Of a DNA stretch of 41,971 bases, positions 1 to 9,693 are shown in pieces; position 1 is the first letter of the stretch; each line of letters starts with the position of its first letter. The position numbers and the translations under genes are program-made. Source of the stretch: Actinomycetes bacterium. Its GTDB lineage: Bacteria; Actinomycetota; Acidimicrobiia; Acidimicrobiales; Acidimicrobiaceae. Location: positions 1 through 41,971 of the forward strand of contig JAJYGA010000088.1 of assembly GCA_021785255.1 (NCBI GenBank), read 5' to 3'. The notes beneath the pieces were generated by a model. That model saw only the letters and a program-made list of their open reading frames with translations, was not told the origin of the DNA and did no database searches.

Positions 1-398
1 AATATCCATGAAGTCTCCTTCTGTCGGTTCACTGTTTTCAGGTGTCCGATCCGGAGAGGGCGAGGAAAATCAGAAGTCTGACGCTCGTGCTCTAGCGCAA
101 CAATCCACGGTTCTCGTGGGGCCCTCCTCCACCATGCTGACTTACAGGCTCAACGGCACTACAGAAATACCGGTGTCTAACCGAGCCGGACATTTCTAAT
201 TATTGCAGATTCAACTGAATGGCGCCAGTCTCGACCACTGGCGGCCGCACGCGCACAATCTTCTGTCCGCACGGCGAGCCAGCGGCGGGCTCTAAGTTGC
301 TGACTTGGATAATTGTCCACTTTCAGCCACGGCACCCTCCGCCTTCCCGAGTAACGGTCTCCGCTGTGAGATCGTGCGTCAAAGTACTATTCTACTTA
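1..398. other. Window edge, no gene recognised
   Basis: No convincing coding region is seen here. The short open frames show no recognisable motif, domain or good ribosome binding site. The stretch lies downstream of the minus-strand GIY-YIG helicase gene, so it could hold that operon's terminator, but I see no stem-loop followed by a T tract. Confidence 0.5.
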
Positions 399-3164
399 TC
401 AGTCAAGCAGACTCGAAACTTCTGCTAGCGAGCTGCCGTTGTAGTCGTCTGCTTTCCAAAATGACCAGCCATCTATGTTTGACGCTCCCACCACTGCTTC
501 CGCAGCGTTGTCTGGCGACTCGTATCGGATACCTGCAATCCACAGACCGAAGTCGTCGCCAACGGTAGCCTCAACGGTGCCAGAATTGGCTGTACCTACA
601 AGCCTTGCTCCTGGAGCGATGAGTCCTGCCTCCATTAGACGTGCAAAGCGCTGATCTCGACGAAGAGTCCATCCTCCCAAAGTCTCAGGGGCGAGGACAT
701 TTTCTCCGTAACGGAGACTCGGCTCTTCAAAGGTGCGAAATTTCCATACCGCATCATTCATCTTTGAGTCATTAAACACTTTAAGATCTACAAGCTCGGC
801 AAAGTCTGAAAGGGTAAGGCCGGTTACTTTTTCAAAGAGATCTGGTTCAATTTGACGAATGATGTCGTGAATAGTCCGCTCACGATCATCGGTTAGGTAC
901 ATAAAGGCCGGAATACGCGTCAAGAACCGCTGGAGACGCTTCTTGATATTGTCGCGCTTCTTCGTTGCCTCTTTCTTGACGACTTTTTCCTCGGTATCTA
1001 ATGGTTCTTTTGCGAGCGATTTCTGCCGGAGTTCCTTGTTTGTAGCAATCATCGCTTCAAGGTCAGCTTTGAGATTGATCTCCCTAAACAACTCCATCTG
1101 CTCAAGTGAAGCAAGAAGACCTGGATTACGGAGCAGCGCTTCCATCGCTCGGGCATTTAACTCAATGAGTTCAGGGGAGTTCCATCGACGCGCAAGCATA
1201 CTTGCACTAATCCCGTGGGTGAGGTAGTCGATCACATCTGCCGCATTCAGCTGACGCATGGAGTGTCCGTCATACGCCAATACCGGAAGGAAAGTCATAA
1301 ACTCATCCGCCGCTTTTTGATCATCCCGAACTGACGGATCATCCGCCCTAAGACGAGTGGCGTAGTCCACTATCTGCTGTAGTGCACGATTAGGAGCGAA
1401 GTCGAACACAAAGCATTGCTCCTTGAGAACGATCTCGTCTTCACCGCCAGCTACCGTGTCAACAAATCTGGAAACCCATGGAGATTGTACCCGAAATGCT
1501 GCTTGAAAGTAAGATTCGGGACTTTTGAGTTCACGCAACATGAAGATTCCGGTCCAAGGAGGTACCGTAACGCCGGTCATCAATTTCCCACATGTCAACG
1601 TGATGGTCTTGGTATCTTGTGGAACCGGTCCAATAGCCCTTAAGACGGGACGCAGTGCTTCCTCGCCGAGACCAGCGTCATTACCTGCCGCTACAACGGT
1701 TTTGTACTGGCGAAAGAACGTGTTATGAGTAGCCCCCAAAAGATTTGCCATTGCTTTGCAGGCGTCGACCGAAGGTAAGTACCATACGGTGTGCTGGAGC
1801 GCCTGCAAGAGGTTTCCATCCTCGTAGGGTAGTGGAGGGCGTTGTCGGGTGGACGATGCAGACCAGTAATCCGCGATGTTTTGTCCGATCAATAACGAGA
1901 GCCATTTTTGTACTTCGTCTTGATGGATAAATTTTGGAGGACTACCAGTTTCTTTGCTTGTCCTGAAGAACTCGGTAAAGGAGAACATCGACTGGTTGTT
2001 GAGAGCTATCTCACGAAGACTGTCTGGCATCTCATATGTTAGAAGAGCCATACGAGGTAACGCGGAGTAGGGATTGGATGGAGGCTCCAGCCAGTCTTGC
2101 TTCGCCCGTTGCTCGTCACTGTAGGTCCAGTTGAAGACTTGATCCTCTAGGAACTCCCCTTGAGTTAACGCTCTAAAGGGTGTCCCTGACAGATAAAGGT
2201 AGTGATCGACATGAATGTTCAATACCTCCTCAACATTGGTGCTGAAGTCTTCGTCTAGATCTGGAGTATCAAGCGCTTTCTGCTCCGAGACGTCTCCACC
2301 TTCGTCGCCATCTTTGAGGTAGAGAGATCGCGCCGCCTCTCTCCATGCCCCGAAATGATATTCATCAATAATTATGGCATCCCACCGCTCGCGGTAGAGG
2401 ATCTCGTTTTTAGTCTTGGTCTTGCCGTCCGCATTCTTGCCAAGCAGATCTTGGAATGATGCAAACCACACAAGCGGACTTGGGTTTGAGAGATCCGGTT
2501 GTTCATCGTCCTTACCGCTGAAGCGCCAGCCTTGGAAATCTCGATGACGGAGTAAGTCTTCTCGCCAATTCTTCTCCACCGCTGGCTTGTAGGTCAACAC
2601 CAGGATTCTTGTCCACCCCATGTATTTCGCCAGCTGGTACGCGGTAAATGTTTTGCCGAAGCGCATCTTTGCATTCCATAAGAAATGAGGGGGATTATCG
2701 GTATCTTTATGACTTTTGAAGTAGGTAGCTGTCTGTAATACGGCTTCTTCCTGCTCCGGTCGCATGGGAAACGTCGCTAAAGGTCGAAGGTTACTGAGTG
2801 GAGTTGCTGATCTAACCGATTGAATCGCAGCGCACACCTCATCAGCAGTACACTCGAACCACTCTCCTGACACCCTGTGAACCCCTGCGGCCACCAGGGC
2901 ACGGTGCACGCTGTGGTCCCGAAATGCGTTTCCATGATCATCCATTGCGGACTCGGTGAAGAACAACTTGTACTCGACTTCTACCGGCATCTGGACACCC
3001 TGGAGTTGTTGGCGGATGCGGAGCTTTACATCTTGGTCGGTATAGCCAACCTTCAGGAGGCCCTTCCCCGGTCTTGCTCCTACCCAAGGAGTATCAGCAA
3101 ATTGGGAAGTGGTGTAGGCGTAGATCTTTGGTTGACGAACACTTTCTGCTAAAGAGACTGGCAT
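399..3164 (-). CDS. GIY-YIG (T5orf172-like) nuclease fused to DEAD-family helicase, restriction subunit
   Basis: A 921-aa protein, probably the DNA-cutting and translocating subunit of a restriction-modification system. Residues about 14-105 look like a T5orf172/MUG113-type GIY-YIG nuclease: IYAYTT, then KVGYTD (38-43), an Arg near 49, an HRAL stretch (87-90) and GEWF (100-103). A superfamily 2 helicase follows, with Walker A NAKMRFGKT (164-172), DEYH as motif II (267-270) and a SGTPFRAL motif III further on. The rest is a large helical region. The ATG overlaps the stop of the upstream methylase gene by one base (TAATG), so translation is probably coupled. GIY-YIG/helicase proteins next to Eco57I-type methylases are a known arrangement; cleavage by this one is inferred. 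It is the last gene of a three-gene minus-strand operon. Confidence 0.85.
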   Translation of the reverse strand: MPVSLAESVRQPKIYAYTTSQFADTPWVGARPGKGLLKVGYTDQDVKLRIRQQLQGVQMPVEVEYKLFFTESAMDDHGNAFRDHSVHRALVAAGVHRVSGEWFECTADEVCAAIQSVRSATPLSNLRPLATFPMRPEQEEAVLQTATYFKSHKDTDNPPHFLWNAKMRFGKTFTAYQLAKYMGWTRILVLTYKPAVEKNWREDLLRHRDFQGWRFSGKDDEQPDLSNPSPLVWFASFQDLLGKNADGKTKTKNEILYRERWDAIIIDEYHFGAWREAARSLYLKDGDEGGDVSEQKALDTPDLDEDFSTNVEEVLNIHVDHYLYLSGTPFRALTQGEFLEDQVFNWTYSDEQRAKQDWLEPPSNPYSALPRMALLTYEMPDSLREIALNNQSMFSFTEFFRTSKETGSPPKFIHQDEVQKWLSLLIGQNIADYWSASSTRQRPPLPYEDGNLLQALQHTVWYLPSVDACKAMANLLGATHNTFFRQYKTVVAAGNDAGLGEEALRPVLRAIGPVPQDTKTITLTCGKLMTGVTVPPWTGIFMLRELKSPESYFQAAFRVQSPWVSRFVDTVAGGEDEIVLKEQCFVFDFAPNRALQQIVDYATRLRADDPSVRDDQKAADEFMTFLPVLAYDGHSMRQLNAADVIDYLTHGISASMLARRWNSPELIELNARAMEALLRNPGLLASLEQMELFREINLKADLEAMIATNKELRQKSLAKEPLDTEEKVVKKEATKKRDNIKKRLQRFLTRIPAFMYLTDDRERTIHDIIRQIEPDLFEKVTGLTLSDFAELVDLKVFNDSKMNDAVWKFRTFEEPSLRYGENVLAPETLGGWTLRRDQRFARLMEAGLIAPGARLVGTANSGTVEATVGDDFGLWIAGIRYESPDNAAEAVVGASNIDGWSFWKADDYNGSSLAEVSSLLD

Positions 3165-4678
3165 TAGGGCATCTCCTTGACCATGCTCTCGATATAGGCT
3201 CGTTCGTCTTCGGTTATGCCGTACTTCTCATAGAGCTCTTCGTCGGTCCAGGTACGGTCCCAAGTTTGCTGGGGTACCCAGGTATACGTCGAACGAGTAG
3301 CGTGTTGACTGATTTTCCTCAGCGATACAAGGAAACGAACAAATCTCGTCTTGAGATAACTCTCGACGCTCAGAGCCTGATCTTTGATATCGACGTATAC
3401 GAACAAATACGTTTGCGTGCAGACTGACGGCGGCGCTGCCACCAGCGGCTTTCCCAAAACCACATCTGGGAGCCGCTGCCCTCCATCCGATCCTGCCTGA
3501 GGGATTAGCACCTTCCATTTCTCAATCAGATGTTCGCTTTTGGTAACGTCGCCACGTTTGATCCAACCTTTGATCCGACGGGTACCTTTATTGGCATAAA
3601 TCGCTACTGATCCGATACTTTCCGTTAGGGAATAGCCCGAGAAATTACTAGTCATCCCAAACTCTTTGTCAACGGCTAGAATCTCGGTCAAAGAAACCTC
3701 TTTATGATTGAGTACTTTGTGCAGTATTTGTAAGCTTCTTGAATCGCGCACCAAAATATCAAACTCTCCAAGATCACGACTGACTGGTCCGTGGGTATCA
3801 TTGTCTCGCTTAACTGTGATATCGCACGCTCCAGGATTGTCTCGATCCCACAGGAAGTAACAGACTCCCGCCTTGATCTCAACTCCAGGAAACACTTCTG
3901 AGGCATTAGGGAAATCAACAATATGTCGAATACGTCTGTCTGTAAGCATCGACGACCGAAAGTTGTTGAGTCCCAAACCGCTAGCCATCCATCGCGAAGG
4001 GATAATCATTGCGATATAGGAGGGATTGAGCTTCTTAGCTTCTTCAACAAACAAGTTGTATATCGGGATTGTCCTGTTACTCCCGTCGCTATCCATTTGA
4101 TATGGTGGGTTCCCCACGATCACGTCGAACTTCATACCTAAATCCTTCCGAACGGCCATACGCCCTGCCTCATGTATGAAGGCATAGGCATAGTTGTCTC
4201 GATTTTCTCGCTCCATCTGTGTCTTTGATGCCGAGCACTCTCGGCACTTTCCATTGACGTAAGTGTGCTCAACTCGCTCAAACCAAATGTTGCCGTCACT
4301 CGTTGGCATTCGAACTACGGAGTGGTCGCCGGCTGCATCCTTAGAACAATACAGGGTTCGGCGGGACATCATTGAAGTGAGCTCCGTAATAGCGATACCG
4401 AAAACCTGGTTCCCAAGAATGTGCTGAAGTCGTTGGTGTTCATCAGGAATCTCATCCGCAAGTCCCGACATCAACCGCCTCGTGATCTCGCGGAGAAATA
4501 CCCCCGTCTTACACCCTGGATCAAGCCATCGCAAGGACGAATTGCTCCAGACTTCTACCGGGAGAAGGTCAAGTACCTGGGTCACAACTCGTGGTGGTGT
4601 GAATACTTCGTCGCTAGAGAGGTCAGAAATAACCTCTAAGATATCGGGTCCTTTTGAAGAGACAAGGTCGTTCCTCAT
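3164..4678 (-). CDS. Eco57I-type N6-adenine DNA methyltransferase subunit
   Basis: A 504-aa class I SAM-dependent methylase of the Eco57I type, expected to transfer methyl from S-adenosylmethionine to adenine N6. The entry motif EVFTPP lies at 24-29. Motif I reads LDPGCKTGVF (52-61), a variant of the usual DPACGSG. The catalytic NPPY is at 190-193 in VIVGNPPY, followed by a typical region with IIPSRWMASG. A CxxC pair (145-148) in a 'NGKCRECS' stretch, plus an upstream Cys, may form a metal site inserted before NPPY. Its ATG overlaps the stop of the upstream 275-aa methylase-like gene by four bases, and its own stop overlaps the helicase start by one base. Gene context makes it the modification subunit, probably working with the smaller upstream protein. 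Confidence 0.87.
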   Translation of the reverse strand: MRNDLVSSKGPDILEVISDLSSDEVFTPPRVVTQVLDLLPVEVWSNSSLRWLDPGCKTGVFLREITRRLMSGLADEIPDEHQRLQHILGNQVFGIAITELTSMMSRRTLYCSKDAAGDHSVVRMPTSDGNIWFERVEHTYVNGKCRECSASKTQMERENRDNYAYAFIHEAGRMAVRKDLGMKFDVIVGNPPYQMDSDGSNRTIPIYNLFVEEAKKLNPSYIAMIIPSRWMASGLGLNNFRSSMLTDRRIRHIVDFPNASEVFPGVEIKAGVCYFLWDRDNPGACDITVKRDNDTHGPVSRDLGEFDILVRDSRSLQILHKVLNHKEVSLTEILAVDKEFGMTSNFSGYSLTESIGSVAIYANKGTRRIKGWIKRGDVTKSEHLIEKWKVLIPQAGSDGGQRLPDVVLGKPLVAAPPSVCTQTYLFVYVDIKDQALSVESYLKTRFVRFLVSLRKISQHATRSTYTWVPQQTWDRTWTDEELYEKYGITEDERAYIESMVKEMP

Positions 4679-5502
4679 GAAGATGGCGTTCCATCTGTAC
4701 GCCCGCGTTTCCCCGTGGCGCGCTCGGTCTCTACTTGATACAGCTCAGAAATATTTCCAGTCCATAGATGCTTTGGAGGTGTTGGTCCGAACAACAATGG
4801 AGCATCGCCAACCTCGGCTTCAGCATTCTCCATAACCGCACCAAGAGTGGTTATAAAAACCGACACTTCTGCGTTCTCCGGGTTCCAGCTGTATTCGACG
4901 AGCGGAATACGTGCTCTACCGCTCTGCCGCCCGTCTACTTCAAACGGCAACATGTTGCCTACAAGGATGTTTCGTTCGACTATCCATTTCGCTGACAACA
5001 AGATTGGATTGTCACTTTCAAGCTTCTCGTCGAGACACTCTGCATGCCAATCGGAAAATATCTGCAGAAGCCTCTCTCTTGCACCGATCTCATGCCCTGG
5101 GGTTCCTCCAATCACATTATCGGGAGAAATATCCACGCCGTAAATCGACGCCAGGGACTCAAGTGCTAGAGTGCGAGTCACTTCTATCTGTTGATGATCT
5201 GTAACCACGGCAACAGCGTTCAGGACCGCCTCTAGTTTCTTGGTGAGAATTGCGACTAGAAAGTTACCGTCCCCACAGGCTGGCTCTAAAAATGTCCGTG
5301 CGGGGTGGGGTTGCCAAACGTCTAAGGGAAGCAGATTCAACATGTCTTGGACGATTGCCACTGGTGTGAACACCTCACCCAAGTCTCGTACTCGTTCTGT
5401 GGATTTTACTAGGCGTTCAGACATCTTCTCGAGACTTGGAGATGAAGCAAATTTCGCCCTCGGCTCGCCGAGATACGGATAACCGTACTGGGTGTTCTTC
5501 AC
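4675..5502 (-). CDS. N6-adenine methylase-like subunit without NPPY
   Basis: A protein of about 275 aa with a methylase SAM-binding half. From the GTG start chosen here, GEVFTP is near 42-47, motif I FLEPACGDGNF near 71-81, and the acidic motif II IYGVDI near 120-125. No NPPY/DPPY is visible anywhere, so it probably cannot methylate alone. It may be a partner of the downstream NPPY-bearing protein. The longer open frame begins at a TTG at 5547, but GTG 5502 has a good ribosome site (GAGGG, seven bases upstream) and is preferred. It is the first gene of the three-gene locus and overlaps the next by ATGA. A decayed ISL3 transposase ends about 80 bases upstream, so the operon promoter must lie in or beside the IS remnant. 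Function as a methylase subunit is family-level; the lone-subunit inactivity is inference. Confidence 0.78.
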   Translation of the reverse strand: MKNTQYGYPYLGEPRAKFASSPSLEKMSERLVKSTERVRDLGEVFTPVAIVQDMLNLLPLDVWQPHPARTFLEPACGDGNFLVAILTKKLEAVLNAVAVVTDHQQIEVTRTLALESLASIYGVDISPDNVIGGTPGHEIGARERLLQIFSDWHAECLDEKLESDNPILLSAKWIVERNILVGNMLPFEVDGRQSGRARIPLVEYSWNPENAEVSVFITTLGAVMENAEAEVGDAPLLFGPTPPKHLWTGNISELYQVETERATGKRGRTDGTPSS

Positions 5503-5584
5503 GGGGTGTCCCTCGTTTCCGTTTCCGCACTCTGAGTTATTGACCAAGCATCTTCGTTATCAATATCATAGATAAGCAATTGTA

Positions 5585-6990
5585 TCAGTGCAAGAATACC
5601 CGTGCAGAGGTGAACGCAGGTCGTAGAGAACAAGTGATCAGTCCTGCCGAGAGGCCCGATGTCCAGAGAGTGAGATAACCGTTTGTGCCACTCCAAAGCA
5701 CACCTTGGGTAGTGGTATTCCTTGTTAACTGCGCTCTTGGGGCGTAGAGCATCTTCGCACGAAGAATTTCAAAGCTGTATCCCTTACCCATGCGGTTGAT
5801 GATCTTGATGAGTGCGTTGGTGTACCTATGGTCAAAGTAAGCGAAGATCTCATCATGCCAATTCGTAAGTGCTGTAAGAAGTGACTTAAATGCAGAAACT
5901 AGTTCTTGCGTGAGGTTCGTCTTCCGATCTTCAAGGGCGGCTTCAGCCTCAGTTCGAGTCGCACATGCATAGATATCGAAGAATACCTCTTTGGACGCAT
6001 GGGCGACACCCAACGAGGGATACTTGTCGAATATTTGGTCAAGCTGACGCCCTGCAACTTACTAAGCTCTGATCGCCGATAGAGCACCAAGAACCGATCT
6101 TGTTTGAGTTGGATGTGCTCACCTTGGCTCAAATTTGCTCGGTGAGCTTTTCGAATCGCCTCTAGAGCTTGATTCGCCATTCTCATGACATGGAACTTAT
6201 CAATGACGACCTGAGCATTGATGCGGTGTTTGCGGACGCTGTCGCGGTAGGGACGCCACATGTCCATCGTGACGACTTGTACCGCTTGGGCATCGGGCAG
6301 AGAAGAAAGGTAGGCGTCCACTGTGCGACGATGCCGTTTCTCGAACATCTCGATGATCGTTTTCTCCGAAACGTTGGTAATCACCAAGTGATAGCCACTA
6401 GGTGTATGAACCTCGTCAATGCCAAGTGCCGTAGGAGTCTGCACCTTTGGACCGCTCTGTATCTGAGGCAAGTAGTCGTTGCGGACGTTACGATCTGTCT
6501 TCTCATCTACGCCGACGTCGCGTGCGAGTTCATAAAACGTGTGGGTCAATGAATTACGTTCGAGGTAACTCCGCGACCTGGTCGTTGTCAAGCGCTGATG
6601 ATCGAAGCCATCTGGGAGGTTAAAGTACGTAGCTGAGCATTGTCTACACTTGCATCACTGACGTTCAAGATCAACGATAACTTTGACTCCTCGCACGGAC
6701 AGATCGATAAAGCGTTGGACCTTTGTTCCATGTCGGAAGGGGCATAGGTCCTCACGGTTCGGATACGGTAGAGTCTCATGACGAGATCGTTCTTTAACTA
6801 ACTGAATTCCCTCGTTGAGTTCAGTCCGAATAATGTGAACGCTGGGTATATCTAAGGAAAAGCTAGGCGCACCCTTGTCTGGTGAGTCATCAGCGGCAGG
6901 AGGCACAAGTAGATCATAACGAAGGGCTGTTACATATGATCGTCCGTTGCGAATTATCACGGCAAGAGGGAAGCAGGGAGAACTTTCCAT
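5585..6990 (-). pseudogene. Degenerate ISL3-family transposase
   Basis: Minus-strand remains of an ISL3-family DDE transposase in at least three pieces. The zinc-finger end (about 6990-6662) carries CPFRHGTKVQRFIDL and then meets an in-frame TGA at about 6657-6659, beyond which the reading resumes with a CKCRQC finger. The central part (6591 to about 6050) holds the helix-turn-helix-like ARDVGVDEKT, the catalytic-type stretch LGIDEVH, and VVIDKFHV. A frameshift at about 6040-6055 moves to a second frame that carries AHASKEVFFDIY and the C-terminal NRMGKGYSFEILRAK. Relative to the family pattern, about eight residues are missing in YTNALIK (normally a YTESLNN-like stretch before LIK). It is clearly non-functional. 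Element termini were not identified. Confidence 0.85.
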
Positions 6991-7152
6991 ACGATAGTCC
7001 GTTTACGCGAATTCTTTCACGACCAGCATACCAAAGAACAAGACACGCTGGAACCACAAGGGCCTCTCAGCGCTGTACGTGCGGCTGGCTTAAAGAGTCG
7101 TTCACACATGTGCTCTGTGAATTGGCTTCTTCTCACAGTCCGCTAGCTTGAT

Positions 7153-7183
7153 AGGTGAGCGTTCTCAGCAGCAGAACTCACCT
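7153..7183. repeat. Imperfect stem-loop
   Basis: AGGTGAG then TTCT (7153-7165, with two extra bases CG) pairs with AGAACTCACCT (7173-7183): eleven pairs with one two-base bulge. There is no T tract, so a terminator role is not supported. Confidence 0.5.
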
Positions 7184-7372
7184 GGAAGATACATTGTGGT
7201 TGTGGTTACCTGAGAACTTCGCCGCACTATGCTCGTGCAGGCCTCTATATAGAAGACACCAAGGCTTGCCTGGAAGACACTTTAGTGTGGAAGATACCCC
7301 CGGAGTTCGAAAGACTGGGTGGTTACAGCTCATTCTAACTAATATCTAACGCAACTTAATTGGAGTCCTAAA

Positions 7373-7406
7373 GCCTTCTGGTCAACGTCTGTGTTGATCG
7401 GAAGGC
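7373..7406. repeat. Stem-loop with 14-base-pair stem
   Basis: GCCTTCTGGTCAAC (7373-7386) pairs with GTTGATCGGAAGGC (7393-7406) around a six-base loop. The pairing includes two G-T wobbles. On the minus strand it is followed by TTTAGG, a weak T run, so it could be a minus-strand terminator, although no intact minus-strand gene lies just upstream of it. Confidence 0.5.
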
Positions 7407-7756
7407 GATTGGATCTCTGTGGTTCTTCGATTTCTACTTATCCAAAGCAATTTGAATTGGACCAACGGCATAATCCACGTAAATGACTGTTATTGCACCG
7501 CGTGTGAAGCTTGGCACCAGGTTTAGCAGTAGTAGATATGGCTATGTGAGATGCTGGAGTTCTGTTCGTAGAGGAACTGTCTTGCGGTGGACCTCTGAAT
7601 GCGTCATCTTTTGATTCAAATTAGCTGAAGTTGGGATTGACTTTAAATTCAAGGAAACGCTAATTTCAGAGAAGCAATTTGAGACTTTTTTCGGTTGCGA
7701 AGAAGGAAAGTAGTATCGTCCAATAGGTGGATCATCTGGGACTATAAAATAGTTCC

Positions 7757-7999
7757 ATGGCGACCATAGACGAACTTACCAAAGTGCGACCAAATGAAAC
7801 CGATAGTGAAGAGCGGGATCGGATGGCACATATTGTATATCCGGCATCCGCCGTTACTGAAGCAATTGTGACGGGCAGTCCATGTACTGCGTTGTGTGGT
7901 AAGACGTGGGTGCCCAACCGTGACCCCAAGAAATATCCCCTATGTCCAACCTGCAAGGAGATTGCGGAGGGAATGGGGTGGAAGGTGCCCGATTTGTAG
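7757..7999 (+). CDS. DUF3039 family protein
   Basis: An 80-aa protein matching the small actinobacterial DUF3039 family. The recognisable core is GSPCTALCGKTWVPNRDPKK followed by CPTCKEI near the C-terminus. A Cys in ALCGK plus a CxxC pair suggests a small zinc-binding fold. The function of the family is unknown to me. It is a single gene, with long gene-free stretches on both sides. It supports an actinobacterial source. Confidence 0.85.
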   Translation: MATIDELTKVRPNETDSEERDRMAHIVYPASAVTEAIVTGSPCTALCGKTWVPNRDPKKYPLCPTCKEIAEGMGWKVPDL

Positions 8000-8636
8000 T
8001 AGGTGTTGTATAAACAAGAGCACGACTTTCTTGGGAAGAGAGATGTGATAGTTGACACTTCTAGGTCTTTCTAGGTGATCTCAAGGCTGTTTTGGGTTCG
8101 TGTATTCCCTTTCGCTGTCCCTAATGGAGATATATTACATAAGTGAACCTCCCTGTCCGAAAGGACAGCGAGGTTCACTGCAACAACCCGAGTCGTGTTA
8201 TTTTCTAACCATGGAGGGCTGATTCCCTGGGCGGCGGTAAGTTTAAACTCAAAGTGGTGCCCATCACTAGGCGCTACCTGAGACAACTCGAGCTAACGAC
8301 GCGCAACAGGCAAAGTCATCTATTCTTTTCTGCTCTTTGGCGTCGGCCCAGTTGTAACTCCCAGCATGCATGGGGCCGAGCTACTTGCAAAGCACTGCGG
8401 AAGGCTATCGGGATACAACTCCGAGCATACCTGAGGCCGAAAGGTCCGTTCGTATCGATAGGTATTGGGGATCCATCAAGTAGTCCAACTGAGACAGACA
8501 CTGGGTTGACAGCTGGATCTCGCTAAGCAAGGGTCAGTTTCGCAATTCAGGTAGAGCCATTAGGGGCTCTTGACCTCTCCTCGATATTGCACTTGATCTT
8601 CTATTCTCACAACCCGATTTGCTGATAAAGAACAGT
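8000..8636. other. Gene-poor gap with a strong hairpin
   Basis: No gene is supported. The stretch holds the GAAA-loop hairpin at 8142-8179 and two loosely similar segments (about 8351-8377 and 8414-8440, both with an ACTCC-GAGCAT-like start and GGCCGA) that look like an imperfect direct repeat. Open frames here lack recognisable motifs. Confidence 0.45.
8142..8179. repeat. Long hairpin with GAAA tetraloop
   Basis: AGTGAACCTC (8142-8151), one C-C mismatch, then CTGTCC (8153-8158), a GAAA loop, GGACAG (8163-8168), and GAGGTTCACT (8170-8179). The stem is 10 plus 6 pairs with a GNRA-type loop. No T tract follows on the plus strand. It may be a structured RNA element, a weak bidirectional terminator between DUF3039 (plus) and the aldo/keto reductase (minus), or a palindromic repeat unit. 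Confidence 0.7.
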
Positions 8637-9521
8637 TCAAATCTGTTCAAGAGCATTGCCATCGAACAAAGGTTCTATATTAAAGTCGCGGATGTCGGTC
8701 TCCATCATCTGTTCAGAAGGAAGTACAATCTCAGACGCTGCCGTCTCTAAGGTTTTTCTTAAAATGCGATAGTCGCTCGAGGTGTTGAGAAAGATCCCTT
8801 TTCGACCAAGCACGAAACCAACTGCTCGTTCGATAGCGGAGTCGTCTTGCAGAGGTTCATACCAGCTAAAGTGTTCGGTCTCAGAAGCACTGCCGGTCCA
8901 TCTTCTTCTAGCTACGGCTTTTATCGTCTGAATCGCCACATTACGTCGTTCACAGACGTCGATTAATTGCTCAACGTCATTTCGATAGGTAGGATTTGAA
9001 AGCATGGCATAGTTATAGGGGAAGAGGACGCTGTCATAAGGAAACGCCTCTAAGGACCGCATGTGCATGGACGGTACGGAAGTGCCGTGTCCCGTTACGC
9101 CTATGTACCTTACCAGTCCCTCGTCTCTTGCGGCGACGAGAGCCTCCAGGGCGCCACCTTTCCTATGAACCTGTTCCCACTCCTCTTGTTCTACCAGGTT
9201 GTGGAGTTGAATTAAGTCCACGCTGTCTACCTGCAATCTCATTAGCGATCTTTCCAGTGACTCTCTGGCGTGAACAGCATCTCTAGCTTCGGTCTTGGTG
9301 GCTAAAAAGAACTCTGAACGATGGTTCTGCATCCAAGGCGCGATGCGTAGCTCGGAGTCGCCATATGAGGCAGCAGTGTCTATGTGATTTACTCCAAAGT
9401 GGGTCAACGTCTCAAAGACCTTATCCGCATAGGATTGAGAGCAAGATCCAAGACCAGCTGCACCAAATATTATTCGAGTGCTTTGGTGTCCTGTCTTTCC
9501 GAATGAGTGTTTGGTAATCAT
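8637..9521 (-). CDS. Aldo/keto reductase family oxidoreductase
   Basis: A 294-aa NAD(P)H-dependent aldo/keto reductase with a TIM-barrel fold. The catalytic tetrad is visible: Asp48 in NHIDTA, Tyr53 in SYGDSE, Lys76 in ATKTEA and His107 in LIQLHNL. Members reduce aldehydes or ketones to alcohols; the substrate cannot be read from the sequence. The start ATG has a good ribosome site (AGGG then TGAAATC). It is transcribed alone, away from the DUF308 gene to the right, so the 9522-9690 stretch should carry divergent promoters. Length is near normal for the family and no key residue is missing. Confidence 0.88.
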   Translation of the reverse strand: MITKHSFGKTGHQSTRIIFGAAGLGSCSQSYADKVFETLTHFGVNHIDTAASYGDSELRIAPWMQNHRSEFFLATKTEARDAVHARESLERSLMRLQVDSVDLIQLHNLVEQEEWEQVHRKGGALEALVAARDEGLVRYIGVTGHGTSVPSMHMRSLEAFPYDSVLFPYNYAMLSNPTYRNDVEQLIDVCERRNVAIQTIKAVARRRWTGSASETEHFSWYEPLQDDSAIERAVGFVLGRKGIFLNTSSDYRILRKTLETAASEIVLPSEQMMETDIRDFNIEPLFDGNALEQI

Positions 9522-9693
9522 GATTTCACCCTAACGTGATTTCAAAACGAACTGTTACTTGAAGTCATATCTATGTCTAGCTCCAAGATGAATGGATACA
9601 TGTAGTCTCCCTTGAGGTTGCTGAGAACATGGCCAAAACAAGATGCGTTCAGATCATCTGTCGATAATGTGGTTGTGTAAGGAGATGGTAGAG

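Larger units (their letters stand above)
6991..7756. other. Gene-poor gap with two stem-loops
   Basis: No gene is supported in this 766-base stretch. It contains two hairpins, listed separately, and a cluster of short GAAGA(T/C)AC words between about 7184 and 7295 that recur four times without strict spacing. It probably contains decayed DNA upstream of the ISL3 remnant and, towards the right end, the promoter of the DUF3039 gene. Confidence 0.45.
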
